A program made the position numbers and the translations under genes. A stretch of DNA of 12,894 nt, from NCBI GenBank assembly GCA_900751665.1, contig CAADSV010000204.1, positions 1 through 12,894 of the forward strand. Direction: 5' to 3'. Below the pieces are notes generated by a model. The model saw only the letters and a list, made by a program, of their open reading frames with translations. It did not search any database and had not been told where the DNA came from. Positions 6,920 through 12,894 of this stretch are shown here, in pieces; the stretch's first letter is position 1, and the number at the start of each line of letters is the position of its first letter. Origin of the DNA: an uncultured Collinsella sp. (GTDB lineage Bacteria; Actinomycetota; Coriobacteriia; Coriobacteriales; Coriobacteriaceae).

Positions 6920-8683
6920 CTAGTGCTTGCCGCCGTGACTGTTGAGCCAGATATTGCGGCCCAGCATAAGCGCCAGCACCAGCGCGCTCACGTAGCCCAT
7001 AAAGCCAATGACCGGGATACCAAACACAACCGGCTCGATGCGCGCGTAGTACACCACCGACGAACCGATAAACAGACCGGCGATCACAATTGCCATCGAC
7101 ATGCGGTCGATAATCCCACCTAGCTGTCGCAGCGCCTTATCGCTGCTCATGATCTGCGTGTTTACCTTAAGCTGGCCGCGCGTAAGCATACGCGAAGCCA
7201 AGCCCAGATACTCGGCCGCCTCGAGCGAGCCCTTCGCCGCGCGATAACTGCTCGCTGCAAAGTCGCGGCTCATCTCGCGCATGCGCGCATAGGTGCTTTT
7301 CTCGTTTTTAATATGCGTCTGGATGATCTGGATCATGTTGACGTTGGGCATGTACTCGGTCAACAGGCCCTCGAGCGTCACCATGCCGCGGGCGAACATC
7401 GTCACCACGCTCGGCAGCTCAACGTCATTTTTGCGCGCGAGGTTTAACAGCGAGGTCAAAAACTCGCCGATATCTAGGTCCTTAAGGTCAAGGCCCGCAA
7501 AGTCAGCCACGATAAAGTCCAAATCGGACAAAAACGCTGAATGATCGAGCTCGGCCGAGTCGCCACGCGTCACGGCGAAGCGCATGAGCGAATCCTTGAG
7601 CTTGGGCACGTCACCCTCGGCCACGGCGAAAATCATGTCCTTGACGATACCGCGATCGTGGCTCGACATGCGTCCGACCATGCCCAAGTCGATAAAGTAA
7701 ACGATGCCGTCCTTGAGAATGATGTTTCCCGCATGCGGGTCGGCATGGAAAAAGCCGTCATCAAGCACCTGCGACGAGTAGTCCTCGACGATTGCGGCAC
7801 CGATCTTTTCCAAGTCATAGCCCTCGGCCACCAAGCGTTCAGGATCGGCGATCGAAATGCCGTCGACGTAGTCCATAACCACCACGTGTTCGGTGCACAG
7901 GTCCAGATAGGATTTAGGGCACGTCACGCCATGAACGCTCTTATGGAACTCGTAGAAGTCGTTGAGGTTTTTGGCCTCGGCCAAAAAGTTGGTCTCCTCG
8001 CGAAACGAGGTCCACAGCTCCTCGACCACGCCGTGCAGGTCAACGAATTGATCGGTGTTGACGAACTTGGAAACGATACGCACCACCGAGCGGATGATAT
8101 CGATGTCCTGTGCCATAACCTGCTGCGCACCGGGGCGCTGAACCTTGACGGCCACGTCCTCGCCCGTCACCAGACGAGCGCGATGTACCTGTGCGAGCGA
8201 TGCGCTACCAAGCGGATTGGGGTCGATCGCATCGAACATCTCCCCCAGGCGCAGGCCGTATTCCTCTTCCAGACAGCGGAGCACTACCTCATACGGCACC
8301 GGCTCCACGTCGGAGCGCAGACGACGCAGCTCGTCGCAAAAGCGTTGCGGCAGAATCTCGGACCGGTTGGCCAGAATCTGCCCCATCTTAACGAACATGG
8401 GGCCGAGTTCCTCGAGCAGGCGGCGCAAACGAACCGGCGTGAGGTTATCCCACACACGGTACTTTTTGACCAAGCGAACAATCTGCCCAATGCGTTCGCG
8501 ACGACCCGCCGGTGTGAGCTGATATTCCTCGTCCGGCGCCATCGCGTCGGGCTCCTCGGGGACCATATCGACAGCGCGCGGCTTTTTGCGAGCGCCCGAG
8601 ACGGCGGCATCGACCTCATCGACAACCGCCGCCTCGTCACCCAGGGGATCTAGTTTGTTGTAATCGGTGGTGGAATCTGCCAT
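6920..8683 (-). CDS. ABC1/UbiB-family atypical protein kinase-like membrane protein
   Basis: The predicted protein has 587 residues, near the usual 500-560. It has the hallmarks of the UbiB/ADCK family: the KxGQ motif (KMGQ, 99-102, in FVKMGQILANRSEILP), the Ala-rich loop GSASLAQVH (159-167), the ATP-site lysine in VAVK (K180), the catalytic-type loop HADPHAGN (313-320) and the metal-binding IDLG (331-334). Two C-terminal membrane helices lie at about 530-547 and 553-576. The first 50 residues are acidic and poorly ordered. In organisms with respiratory quinones the family supports ubiquinone synthesis or lipid handling; in Gram-positive bacteria the substrate is not settled. ATG 8683 follows the phasin-like gene by 8 nt with a weak ribosome-binding site, so translation may be coupled. 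UbiB-type assignment is secure; its pathway is not. Confidence 0.93.
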   Translation of the reverse strand: MADSTTDYNKLDPLGDEAAVVDEVDAAVSGARKKPRAVDMVPEEPDAMAPDEEYQLTPAGRRERIGQIVRLVKKYRVWDNLTPVRLRRLLEELGPMFVKMGQILANRSEILPQRFCDELRRLRSDVEPVPYEVVLRCLEEEYGLRLGEMFDAIDPNPLGSASLAQVHRARLVTGEDVAVKVQRPGAQQVMAQDIDIIRSVVRIVSKFVNTDQFVDLHGVVEELWTSFREETNFLAEAKNLNDFYEFHKSVHGVTCPKSYLDLCTEHVVVMDYVDGISIADPERLVAEGYDLEKIGAAIVEDYSSQVLDDGFFHADPHAGNIILKDGIVYFIDLGMVGRMSSHDRGIVKDMIFAVAEGDVPKLKDSLMRFAVTRGDSAELDHSAFLSDLDFIVADFAGLDLKDLDIGEFLTSLLNLARKNDVELPSVVTMFARGMVTLEGLLTEYMPNVNMIQIIQTHIKNEKSTYARMREMSRDFAASSYRAAKGSLEAAEYLGLASRMLTRGQLKVNTQIMSSDKALRQLGGIIDRMSMAIVIAGLFIGSSVVYYARIEPVVFGIPVIGFMGYVSALVLALMLGRNIWLNSHGGKH

Positions 8684-8691
8684 CTGCGCTG

Positions 8692-9108
8692 CTACTCGGC
8701 CTCTTCGGTATCCTTCGCATCGTCGGGCTCAACGGACTCGACGGGCACCGAGGTCACGTTGTCCTCGACCGAATCGACGATGTCGCGCACGTGGGCCAGG
8801 AAGGCCGTGCGCTCGGACGCGGTCATAACGCGGACGCGAGCAAGGATGAGCTCATCGAGCACGCGCTGGGCCGCGGTCTCGCCCTGCATGCCCAGACGCT
8901 CGGTCAGATCGGAGATGGTACCGCCGGCCTGCTCGAACATGTCGGACACACTGCGGGCGATATCGGGAGCGCCGGCGTCCTTGCGAACCTGCTCGCCCTT
9001 GGTATTAAGGTCGTCGAGAACCTTCTTGCTGCCCTCGACGGCAACGGCGGCGGCGCCAAAGCCAACGTTAATAGCGCCGTTAACAAGCTGATCGAGTTTC
9101 ATAACCAT
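8692..9108 (-). CDS. Small acidic phasin-like protein
   Basis: The predicted protein has 138 residues. A mildly hydrophobic N-terminal stretch (about 8-25, GAINVGFGAAAVAVEGSK) is followed by charged amphipathic helices (LDDLNTKGEQVRKDAG, VLDELILARVRVMTASER) and an acidic tail ending DDAKDTEEAE. It has no signal peptide or clear catalytic motif. The pattern recalls phasin-like proteins that coat granules or membranes, but this is a weak resemblance, and no polyhydroxyalkanoate gene is in the window. ATG 9108 is chosen for GGAG (9118-9115) 6 nt upstream; ATG 9102 is the alternative. It is the first gene of a two-gene unit with the UbiB-like kinase, and the close pairing suggests a shared membrane-associated job. 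Confidence 0.75.
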   Translation of the reverse strand: MVMKLDQLVNGAINVGFGAAAVAVEGSKKVLDDLNTKGEQVRKDAGAPDIARSVSDMFEQAGGTISDLTERLGMQGETAAQRVLDELILARVRVMTASERTAFLAHVRDIVDSVEDNVTSVPVESVEPDDAKDTEEAE

Positions 9109-9143
9109 GGTTGTCTCCAATCACAAACAACTGCATTGGCGTT

Positions 9144-9173
9144 CTTGTACCCAAGATTGAGCGAAAGCGACAA
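9144..9173 (-). promoter_or_regulatory. Candidate promoter of the phasin-like/UbiB unit
   Basis: TTGTCG (9173-9168) and TACAAG (9149-9144) are separated by 18 nt; each matches four of six consensus bases. The -10 lies about 36 nt before the chosen ATG. No convincing terminator for the upstream dipeptidase gene was found between 9109 and 9207, so readthrough is also possible. Confidence 0.35.
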
Positions 9174-9207
9174 AGCGTTTTAGCGCTATTCGATCGACGG
9201 GAAATCC

Positions 9208-10731
9208 CTACCTCACGTTGTCATTCATCGCGAAAGAGTTCTTCATGGCGCAGCTCGTGGTGTAGAGCACCTTGCCCAACAGGGCATCGGTCTCCACGCG
9301 CACGAGCTCGGCAAAGGCCTCGTTGGCGCGGGCGAGCTCGGCAGGCACCTCGGCCTCGGGCAGCGCGGCTACGACAGCGTCAACGTCGTGAATCTGCTTG
9401 TGGCCCATGCCGCCGACCTTCTCCTGATAATCCTCGACCGCACGACCGCACTCGTGGAAGCGAACATCGGCCAAGGCACCGATCAGGCGATTTGCCCAAT
9501 AGAAATTCTCGGACGTCACGCGAGCCTGCGTGTCGGCATAGTACTCGGGCATGGTCTCGACGTTGGCGTACAGCGGAACCAGCGCGTTAAACGAGTTGGA
9601 GCCAAACGCCATCCACTGCACGGCGCGATAGGCCGGCTGCGCATAGGGACGCAGCTGCAACACGGCGAGCTGGCTGTTGCGGTTGATGCCGATGGGACGA
9701 TATGCGCCACGCGTAGCGGGCGTGCCCTTGCTGCCGTAGCAGTCGTACTCCGTGCCCTGGTAGTGGCTGGAGAGCACGTACTTGATGTCCTCGATGGTCA
9801 CCTTGCGCTCGGGCACGCGGCTCCAGGGAATGTCGTCGCTCTCAGGCGTGTAGTCGGCGTCGGGGCCATCCCACACGTCGCTGGGGTTGAGGCAGCGCTG
9901 CATGTACCAGGCGCGCGGCGTGTTGTAGACATGGTCGCTGTCGCTGTGCGAGCCAAAGGCCTCGCGCGGGTTAAAGACCGTCGCCGGACCGTCGCCCTCG
10001 ACGCCCAGCGTCAGGTCCAGATGCCACTCGGCCATCCAGGCGCGCAGGTCGGCAGAGCACATGTGGTCGGCCTGGGCGCCCTCGGCGTCATCCAGATCAA
10101 AGCTGTCGATACCCAGCTGGTTGGGCATGGTCACATAGGCGTCATCGGGCACACGCTTGGCAATCCAGTGGTGACCGCCGATGGTCTCGAGCCACCAAAT
10201 CTCGTCCACGTCGCTAAAGGCGATGCCGTTGTTCTCGTAGGTGCCGTAGCGCTCGAGCAGGTCGCCCAGGATACGGACGCCGTCGCGGGCGGACTTGGCA
10301 TACGGCAGGACCAGGGTCACCATGTCCTCCTCGCCCAGGCCACCAGGCTGCGCCGGCACATAGCCGTCCTCACCCTCGTTGCCCTTGGCGGGCACGTAGT
10401 CCACGAGCGGATCGGCGCCGCGAACGCGCTCGTTGGTGGTGAGCGTCTCGGTTGCGGACATGCCAACATTGAGCTCGTTGAAGCCCGCCTCGGCCCAAAT
10501 GCCGTGACCGGGAATAACATCGGGGACGCTCGTGTAGCGCATGGGATTATCGGGCAGTTCAACGGTCAGGTGACTCAGGACGCTCGTGTAGACGCGCGGC
10601 TGCTCGTCGGGATGCACTACGCGCATGTGCTTGGGCTCAAACACCCCGTTGGACGAGTCCTCGTTACGCGCGACCAGGGTCGACCCGTCGTAGCTCGCGT
10701 TCTTACCAACCAAAATCGTTGTGCACGGCAT
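9208..10731 (-). CDS. C69-family dipeptidase
   Basis: The predicted protein has 507 residues. It begins MPCTTILVGKNASYDGST, followed by ARNEDS (21-26), the typical start of peptidase family C69. In this family the N-terminal cysteine, here Cys3, becomes the nucleophile after removal of the preceding residues. Other family-like segments are GMSATETL and WWLETIGGHHWIAKRVPDDAY. The enzymes hydrolyse a broad range of dipeptides. There is no signal peptide, so it is probably cytoplasmic and serves peptide nutrition. ATG 10731 is chosen because AAGGAGG ends 6 nt upstream; the ATG at 10737 directly abuts that site and is excluded. It stands alone: a terminator candidate precedes it and the next unit downstream has its own promoter candidate. 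Confidence 0.93.
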   Translation of the reverse strand: MPCTTILVGKNASYDGSTLVARNEDSSNGVFEPKHMRVVHPDEQPRVYTSVLSHLTVELPDNPMRYTSVPDVIPGHGIWAEAGFNELNVGMSATETLTTNERVRGADPLVDYVPAKGNEGEDGYVPAQPGGLGEEDMVTLVLPYAKSARDGVRILGDLLERYGTYENNGIAFSDVDEIWWLETIGGHHWIAKRVPDDAYVTMPNQLGIDSFDLDDAEGAQADHMCSADLRAWMAEWHLDLTLGVEGDGPATVFNPREAFGSHSDSDHVYNTPRAWYMQRCLNPSDVWDGPDADYTPESDDIPWSRVPERKVTIEDIKYVLSSHYQGTEYDCYGSKGTPATRGAYRPIGINRNSQLAVLQLRPYAQPAYRAVQWMAFGSNSFNALVPLYANVETMPEYYADTQARVTSENFYWANRLIGALADVRFHECGRAVEDYQEKVGGMGHKQIHDVDAVVAALPEAEVPAELARANEAFAELVRVETDALLGKVLYTTSCAMKNSFAMNDNVR

Positions 10732-10785
10732 GCGCATCCTCCTTGAACGAAGAAATCAAACGGCAACAGTGTATCGCTTCGACGC

Positions 10786-10823
10786 AAAAAGGGCGAAACC
10801 ACGGCCTCGGCAGCCCTTGTGGT
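10786..10823 (-). terminator. Probable terminator after folD
   Basis: On the minus strand AAGGGC (10818-10813) pairs with GCCCTT (10794-10789), leading into a TTTTT run (10790-10786). The loop is 18 nt, and a competing ACCAC/GTGGT stem (10823-10819 with 10802-10798) overlaps it. It lies between the folD stop and the dipeptidase start. Confidence 0.5.
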
Positions 10824-10830
10824 CAAAAGC

Positions 10831-11685
10831 CTATTTCGATGCGCGCTCGGCCGCTTCGATCACGTGTTTGGCGAGGATCGCCGTCGTCACAGCTCCCACG
10901 CCGCCCGGCACGGGCGTGATGGTGTCAACAACCGGCTCTGCAGCATCAAAATCAACGTCCCCGACCAGCTTGCCAGCGGCCTCGTCCCAATTAATGCCAA
11001 CATCGATGATCGTCTGGCCCTCGCGAACGGCATCCACGCCAATCGTACGCGCGCGTCCAACGGCGGCAACCACAATGTCGGCAGCACGGCACTCGGCAGC
11101 AAGGTCGCGCGTATGCGTATGGCACGTCGTCACGGTCGCATTGCGCGCCGTAAGCATGGCGGCAACAGGACGCCCGATCACCAACGAGCGCCCGACCACA
11201 GCAACCTTAGCTCTATCCAGCTCAACGCCGTAATGATCAAGCAAAGCGAGGACGGCTTCGGCTGTGCAGGGGGCAAAACCCTCGCCGCGCCCCGAAAGCG
11301 TGGCGAGCAGCGAAGCCGGCGTCATGGAGTCAACATCCTTGGCGGGATCGAGCGCTGCGGCGACGGCGTTCTCGTCAAGGCCGGCGGGCAGCGGGCGGAA
11401 CATCAAACAGCCATGAACAGTCAAGTCGGCATTAATGCCCTCGATAGCCGCCAGCAGCTCGTCCTGCGAGACGTCGGCAGGAAGCAAAACGCGACGAGCC
11501 TCGATGCCAACCTTTTCGCAGCGTTTAAGAGCGCCACGCTCATAGGACAGGTCGTCCTCACGCTCGCCCACGCGCACGATAGCCAACGTCGGAACAACGC
11601 CCCGCTCGCGTAGGGCTGCGCAGCGAGCAGCAAGTTCCTCAGTCAAAGCGCGAGCAACGGGAGCACCCTTCAGCAGTTCAGCCAT
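10831..11685 (-). CDS. folD: FolD-like methylenetetrahydrofolate dehydrogenase with altered cyclohydrolase site
   Basis: The predicted protein has 284 residues, the usual FolD length. FolD normally oxidises 5,10-methylene-THF to methenyl-THF with NAD(P) and then hydrolyses it to 10-formyl-THF. The fold is clear: a Y48-containing segment, HGCLMFRPLP (91-100), PAKDVDS (114-120), the dinucleotide-binding VVGRSLVIGRPV (163-174), NATVTTCH and TPVPGGVG (257-264). Two key positions differ. The usual Y-x-x-x-K motif reads Y48-E-R-G-A52, with only the second lysine (K54) kept. The usual VQLPLP reads MFRPLP, so the Gln position is Phe96. Both residues are tied to cyclohydrolase activity in characterised FolD/MTHFD1 enzymes. 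The dehydrogenase half looks intact. ATG 11685 is 2 nt after the fchA stop, behind AAGGGG. The protein probably works with FchA. Confidence 0.93.
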   Translation of the reverse strand: MAELLKGAPVARALTEELAARCAALRERGVVPTLAIVRVGEREDDLSYERGALKRCEKVGIEARRVLLPADVSQDELLAAIEGINADLTVHGCLMFRPLPAGLDENAVAAALDPAKDVDSMTPASLLATLSGRGEGFAPCTAEAVLALLDHYGVELDRAKVAVVGRSLVIGRPVAAMLTARNATVTTCHTHTRDLAAECRAADIVVAAVGRARTIGVDAVREGQTIIDVGINWDEAAGKLVGDVDFDAAEPVVDTITPVPGGVGAVTTAILAKHVIEAAERASK

Positions 11686-11687
11686 GT

Positions 11688-12320
11688 CTATCCCCTTTTC
11701 CTTGCAGCGTCGGAGGCGCGGCGCGCCAGCGCATCGGCGCGCGGCAACCATGTGTCGAGCAGCTCATCACACGCCGTCTCGAGCTCCTCGGCACGAGCGC
11801 GATCCTTCATAGACGTGGTGTTCGCAAAGAGCGTCAAACTCGCGCCCTGCATAGCAGCACGGCAGAACACGGCGCCGCACGCCACATCGGACAGCAGCTG
11901 ACGCGAACCCTTGTCGGCCATGTCCTCGAGCAGCGCCAGCGCACGCCCGCAGGCATCCATAATGCGATACGGCGGCATAGCGGCCACATGCAGCGCATCC
12001 TGAATCGCGGTCGCTCGAGCCGGATCGTCACGCGGAATACCGTACGCCGCGGACACCTGCCCGTAGGCACGAACGTCCTCGGCAACCAACTCGACAAGCT
12101 CCTGGGACAGCTCATCAGCCTGAGCAAACGCGCGCGCCAGGTCATCCGCACGATCAGCAAGCGCGGGATTGGTCGCACCGTAGCGGGCAACCATTCCGCA
12201 CAGCGAGGCGCCCAGCGCGCCCACAAAGGCGCGCGCGCGGCCCCCGCCGGGAACCGGCTCGCGCGCGGCAAGCGCCTCGGCAAACCCGCGGCAGGTCTTG
12301 TCCATCATCTCTTGGCTCAT
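11688..12320 (-). CDS. fchA: FchA-type methenyltetrahydrofolate cyclohydrolase (cyclodeaminase/cyclohydrolase family)
   Basis: The predicted protein has 210 residues, the size of free-standing members of the FTCD_C family. Visible marks are PVPGGGRARAFVGALGASLCGMV (22-44), equivalent to the family PxPGGGSxxAxxGALGAxL segment, then LVAEDVRAYGQVSAAYGIPRD (78-98) with the probable catalytic Asp82, and LLSDVACGA ... AAMQGASL ... NTTSMKD (142-173). The family either removes ammonia from formimino-THF or hydrolyses methenyl-THF to 10-formyl-THF. No formiminotransferase domain or histidine-degradation gene is nearby, and folD follows 2 nt later, so cyclohydrolase is preferred. One oddity is Arg28 where Ser is common after the GGG. 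ATG 12320 is chosen, 9 nt after GAAGG (12334-12330); GTG 12326 is an alternative. Confidence 0.88.
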   Translation of the reverse strand: MSQEMMDKTCRGFAEALAAREPVPGGGRARAFVGALGASLCGMVARYGATNPALADRADDLARAFAQADELSQELVELVAEDVRAYGQVSAAYGIPRDDPARATAIQDALHVAAMPPYRIMDACGRALALLEDMADKGSRQLLSDVACGAVFCRAAMQGASLTLFANTTSMKDRARAEELETACDELLDTWLPRADALARRASDAARKRG

Positions 12321-12346
12321 ACGCACGCACCTTCAAGTCATATACA

Positions 12347-12372
12347 TCGGTCGGGTGGCAACCACCGACCGA
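12347..12372 (-). other. Hairpin in the fchA 5' leader
   Basis: TCGGTCGGGTGG (12347-12358) pairs with CCACCGACCGA (12362-12372): eleven pairs, one bulged base and a 3-nt loop CAA. It lies about 25 nt before the fchA start and just upstream of its ribosome-binding site. No T-tract follows on the minus strand, so it is not a terminator. It could stabilise the mRNA or control translation. Confidence 0.5.
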
Positions 12373-12481
12373 CCGCATCGATCACATAATGGTGCTAAGT
12401 CTAGCCCATAAGTACTCGAGCGTCAGCGCACCTGGCCATCGCGGATTTCTATGGCACACGATAGACCATGCCAACGCAAAC

Positions 12482-12500
12482 ATGGGACACATGGCTCACC
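12482..12500 (+). repeat. 19-nt near-direct repeat, copy 1
   Basis: ATGGGACAcATGGCtCACC. It matches copy 2 at 17 of 19 positions (differences in lower case). A shorter related piece, TGGGACATAT, is at 12527-12536. Confidence 0.6.
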
Positions 12501-12608
12501 TTTCGGGACTTCCGGACGTCACAAACTGGGACATATCTATAAACAAGGAACCTGTTGGGGCAATGCCCGCGTACACGCGCCCCTTTAAAACACCGGGCGC
12601 CCAACCCC

Positions 12609-12643
12609 GGGGAGGGCCGACAGCATCGGCCCTCCCCTCTTTT
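12609..12643 (+). terminator. Strong terminator-like hairpin, no gene in front of it
   Basis: A perfect 12-bp stem (12609-12620 with 12626-12637, GGGGAGGGCCGA and its complement) with loop CAGCA is followed by TCTTTT. It has the form of a plus-strand intrinsic terminator, yet no plus-strand gene lies between fchA and this point. It could end a small RNA or act as an attenuator for the lipoprotein gene 138 nt downstream. On the minus strand no T-tract follows. Confidence 0.8.
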
Positions 12644-12689
12644 GCGACCGCACATATTGCCACTTGTCGGCGCAATTCCAGCCCCCAGA

Positions 12690-12708
12690 ATGGGACAGAT
12701 GGCCCACC
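12690..12708 (+). repeat. 19-nt near-direct repeat, copy 2
   Basis: ATGGGACAgATGGCcCACC, in the same orientation as copy 1 and 208 nt downstream. Such copies could be binding sites for a regulator, ends of a lost insertion element, or a dispersed repeat of this genome. Confidence 0.6.
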
Positions 12709-12780
12709 CGAGCGAGCCGTCCACGCGTACAGTAAAGGCAGGTAATCCGTGGGCGGCTACAGATCGAGGAGGACACGACC

Positions 12781-12894
12781 ATGAAAAAGAAGGCCTTTGC
12801 GATTCTTACCCTCTGCATCAGTCTCTTTGCCGCGGTTGCCCTGGTGGGTTGTGGCGGAAACGGCGGCGCGACCCGCAGGGGGGGGGGGGGGGGG
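12781..12894 (+). CDS. Lipoprotein, N-terminal part (cut by the window end)
   Basis: Thirty-eight codons are present. The start ATG 12781 has a strong ribosome-binding site, GAGGAGG (12766-12772), 8 nt upstream. The protein begins MKKKAFAILTLCISLFAAV, a classic lipoprotein signal: three lysines, a hydrophobic core and the lipobox LVGC (21-24) followed by GGNGG. It should be lipid-modified on Cys24 and held on the outer face of the membrane. Many such proteins are solute-binding subunits of ABC transporters, but the mature part is missing and no function can be assigned. The last 17 bases are all G, so the final codons (poly-Gly) are probably not real. Confidence 0.85.
   Translation, partial: MKKKAFAILTLCISLFAAVALVGCGGNGGATRRGGGGG
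12878..12894. other. Terminal run of 17 G, probable sequencing or assembly artefact
   Basis: The sequence ends in an unbroken G run inside the lipoprotein reading frame. Poly-G tails are typical of no-signal cycles in two-colour Illumina chemistry and can survive at contig ends. A real G tract here cannot be excluded. Confidence 0.8.

Larger units (their letters stand above)
12321..12780. other. Gene-free stretch between fchA and the lipoprotein gene
   Basis: No reading frame here looks protein-like; the longest plus-strand frame (12389-12745) has no ribosome-binding site and no recognisable domain. The stretch holds the fchA leader hairpin, two copies of a 19-nt near-repeat, a structured segment with a terminator-like hairpin, and the lipoprotein ribosome-binding site. 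Promoters for the two divergent genes should lie here, but only a weak plus-strand -10 (TATAAA, 12538-12543) was found. Confidence 0.6.

Noticed and set aside
7541..8653. A 370-codon plus-strand frame opposite the UbiB-like gene
   Set aside because: It is an antisense shadow with no start signal; the minus strand carries all the UbiB motifs.
9109..9207. A terminator after the dipeptidase gene
   Set aside because: Only weak 4-bp stems (such as AGCG/CGCT) with no T-tract were found.
9388..10746. A 452-codon plus-strand frame opposite the dipeptidase
   Set aside because: It is the antisense mirror of a confidently identified C69 peptidase, with Val/Ala/His-rich non-domain sequence.
12389..12745. 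A possible 118-codon gene before the lipoprotein
   Set aside because: It has no ribosome-binding site, an odd composition and no domain, and it reads straight through the terminator hairpin and both repeats.

Overview
The window is high-GC bacterial DNA. Its gene types (class III fructose-1,6-bisphosphatase, a phasin-like/UbiB pair, a C69 dipeptidase, a FolD/FchA pair, very Ala/Ser/Gly-rich surface proteins) suggest a Gram-positive actinobacterium of the class Coriobacteriia, possibly Collinsella-like. That assignment is inferred from gene content only. The window looks like a contig end, because it stops in a run of 17 G.

Layout. Positions 1-1616 (+): the 3' end of fbp, then two tandem GtrA-family membrane proteins, closed by a strong terminator at 1643-1680. 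Positions 1716-6830 (-): a convergent two-gene unit with a promoter candidate, a cobalamin (B12) riboswitch, a 1266-residue surface protein, a 300-residue membrane-anchored protein and a terminator. The large protein has four DUF4430 (transcobalamin-like) domains, a PQQ-type beta-propeller, an InlB-type repeat and a C-terminal membrane anchor. The small protein has one further DUF4430 domain. Positions 6841-9173 (-): a phasin-like small protein followed by a UbiB/ABC1 atypical kinase, with their own promoter candidate and terminator. Positions 9208-10731 (-): a C69 dipeptidase. Positions 10786-12320 (-): fchA-folD, a one-carbon folate pair. Positions 12321-12780: a gene-free stretch with a leader hairpin, a near-repeated 19-mer and a structured element ending in a terminator-like hairpin. 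Positions 12781-12894 (+): the start of a lipoprotein gene.

The most interesting unit is the B12-riboswitch operon. Its two products carry five transcobalamin-like domains on membrane-anchored extracellular stalks, and no transporter gene lies beside them. The simplest reading is a surface system that captures corrinoids when B12 is scarce. The riboswitch and the domain layout are read from the sequence; cobalamin binding is inferred.

The second notable point is that the FolD protein lacks both residues aligned with the cyclohydrolase Lys and Gln, while a separate FchA-type cyclohydrolase is encoded 2 nt upstream. This suggests that the usual bifunctional enzyme has been split into two proteins.
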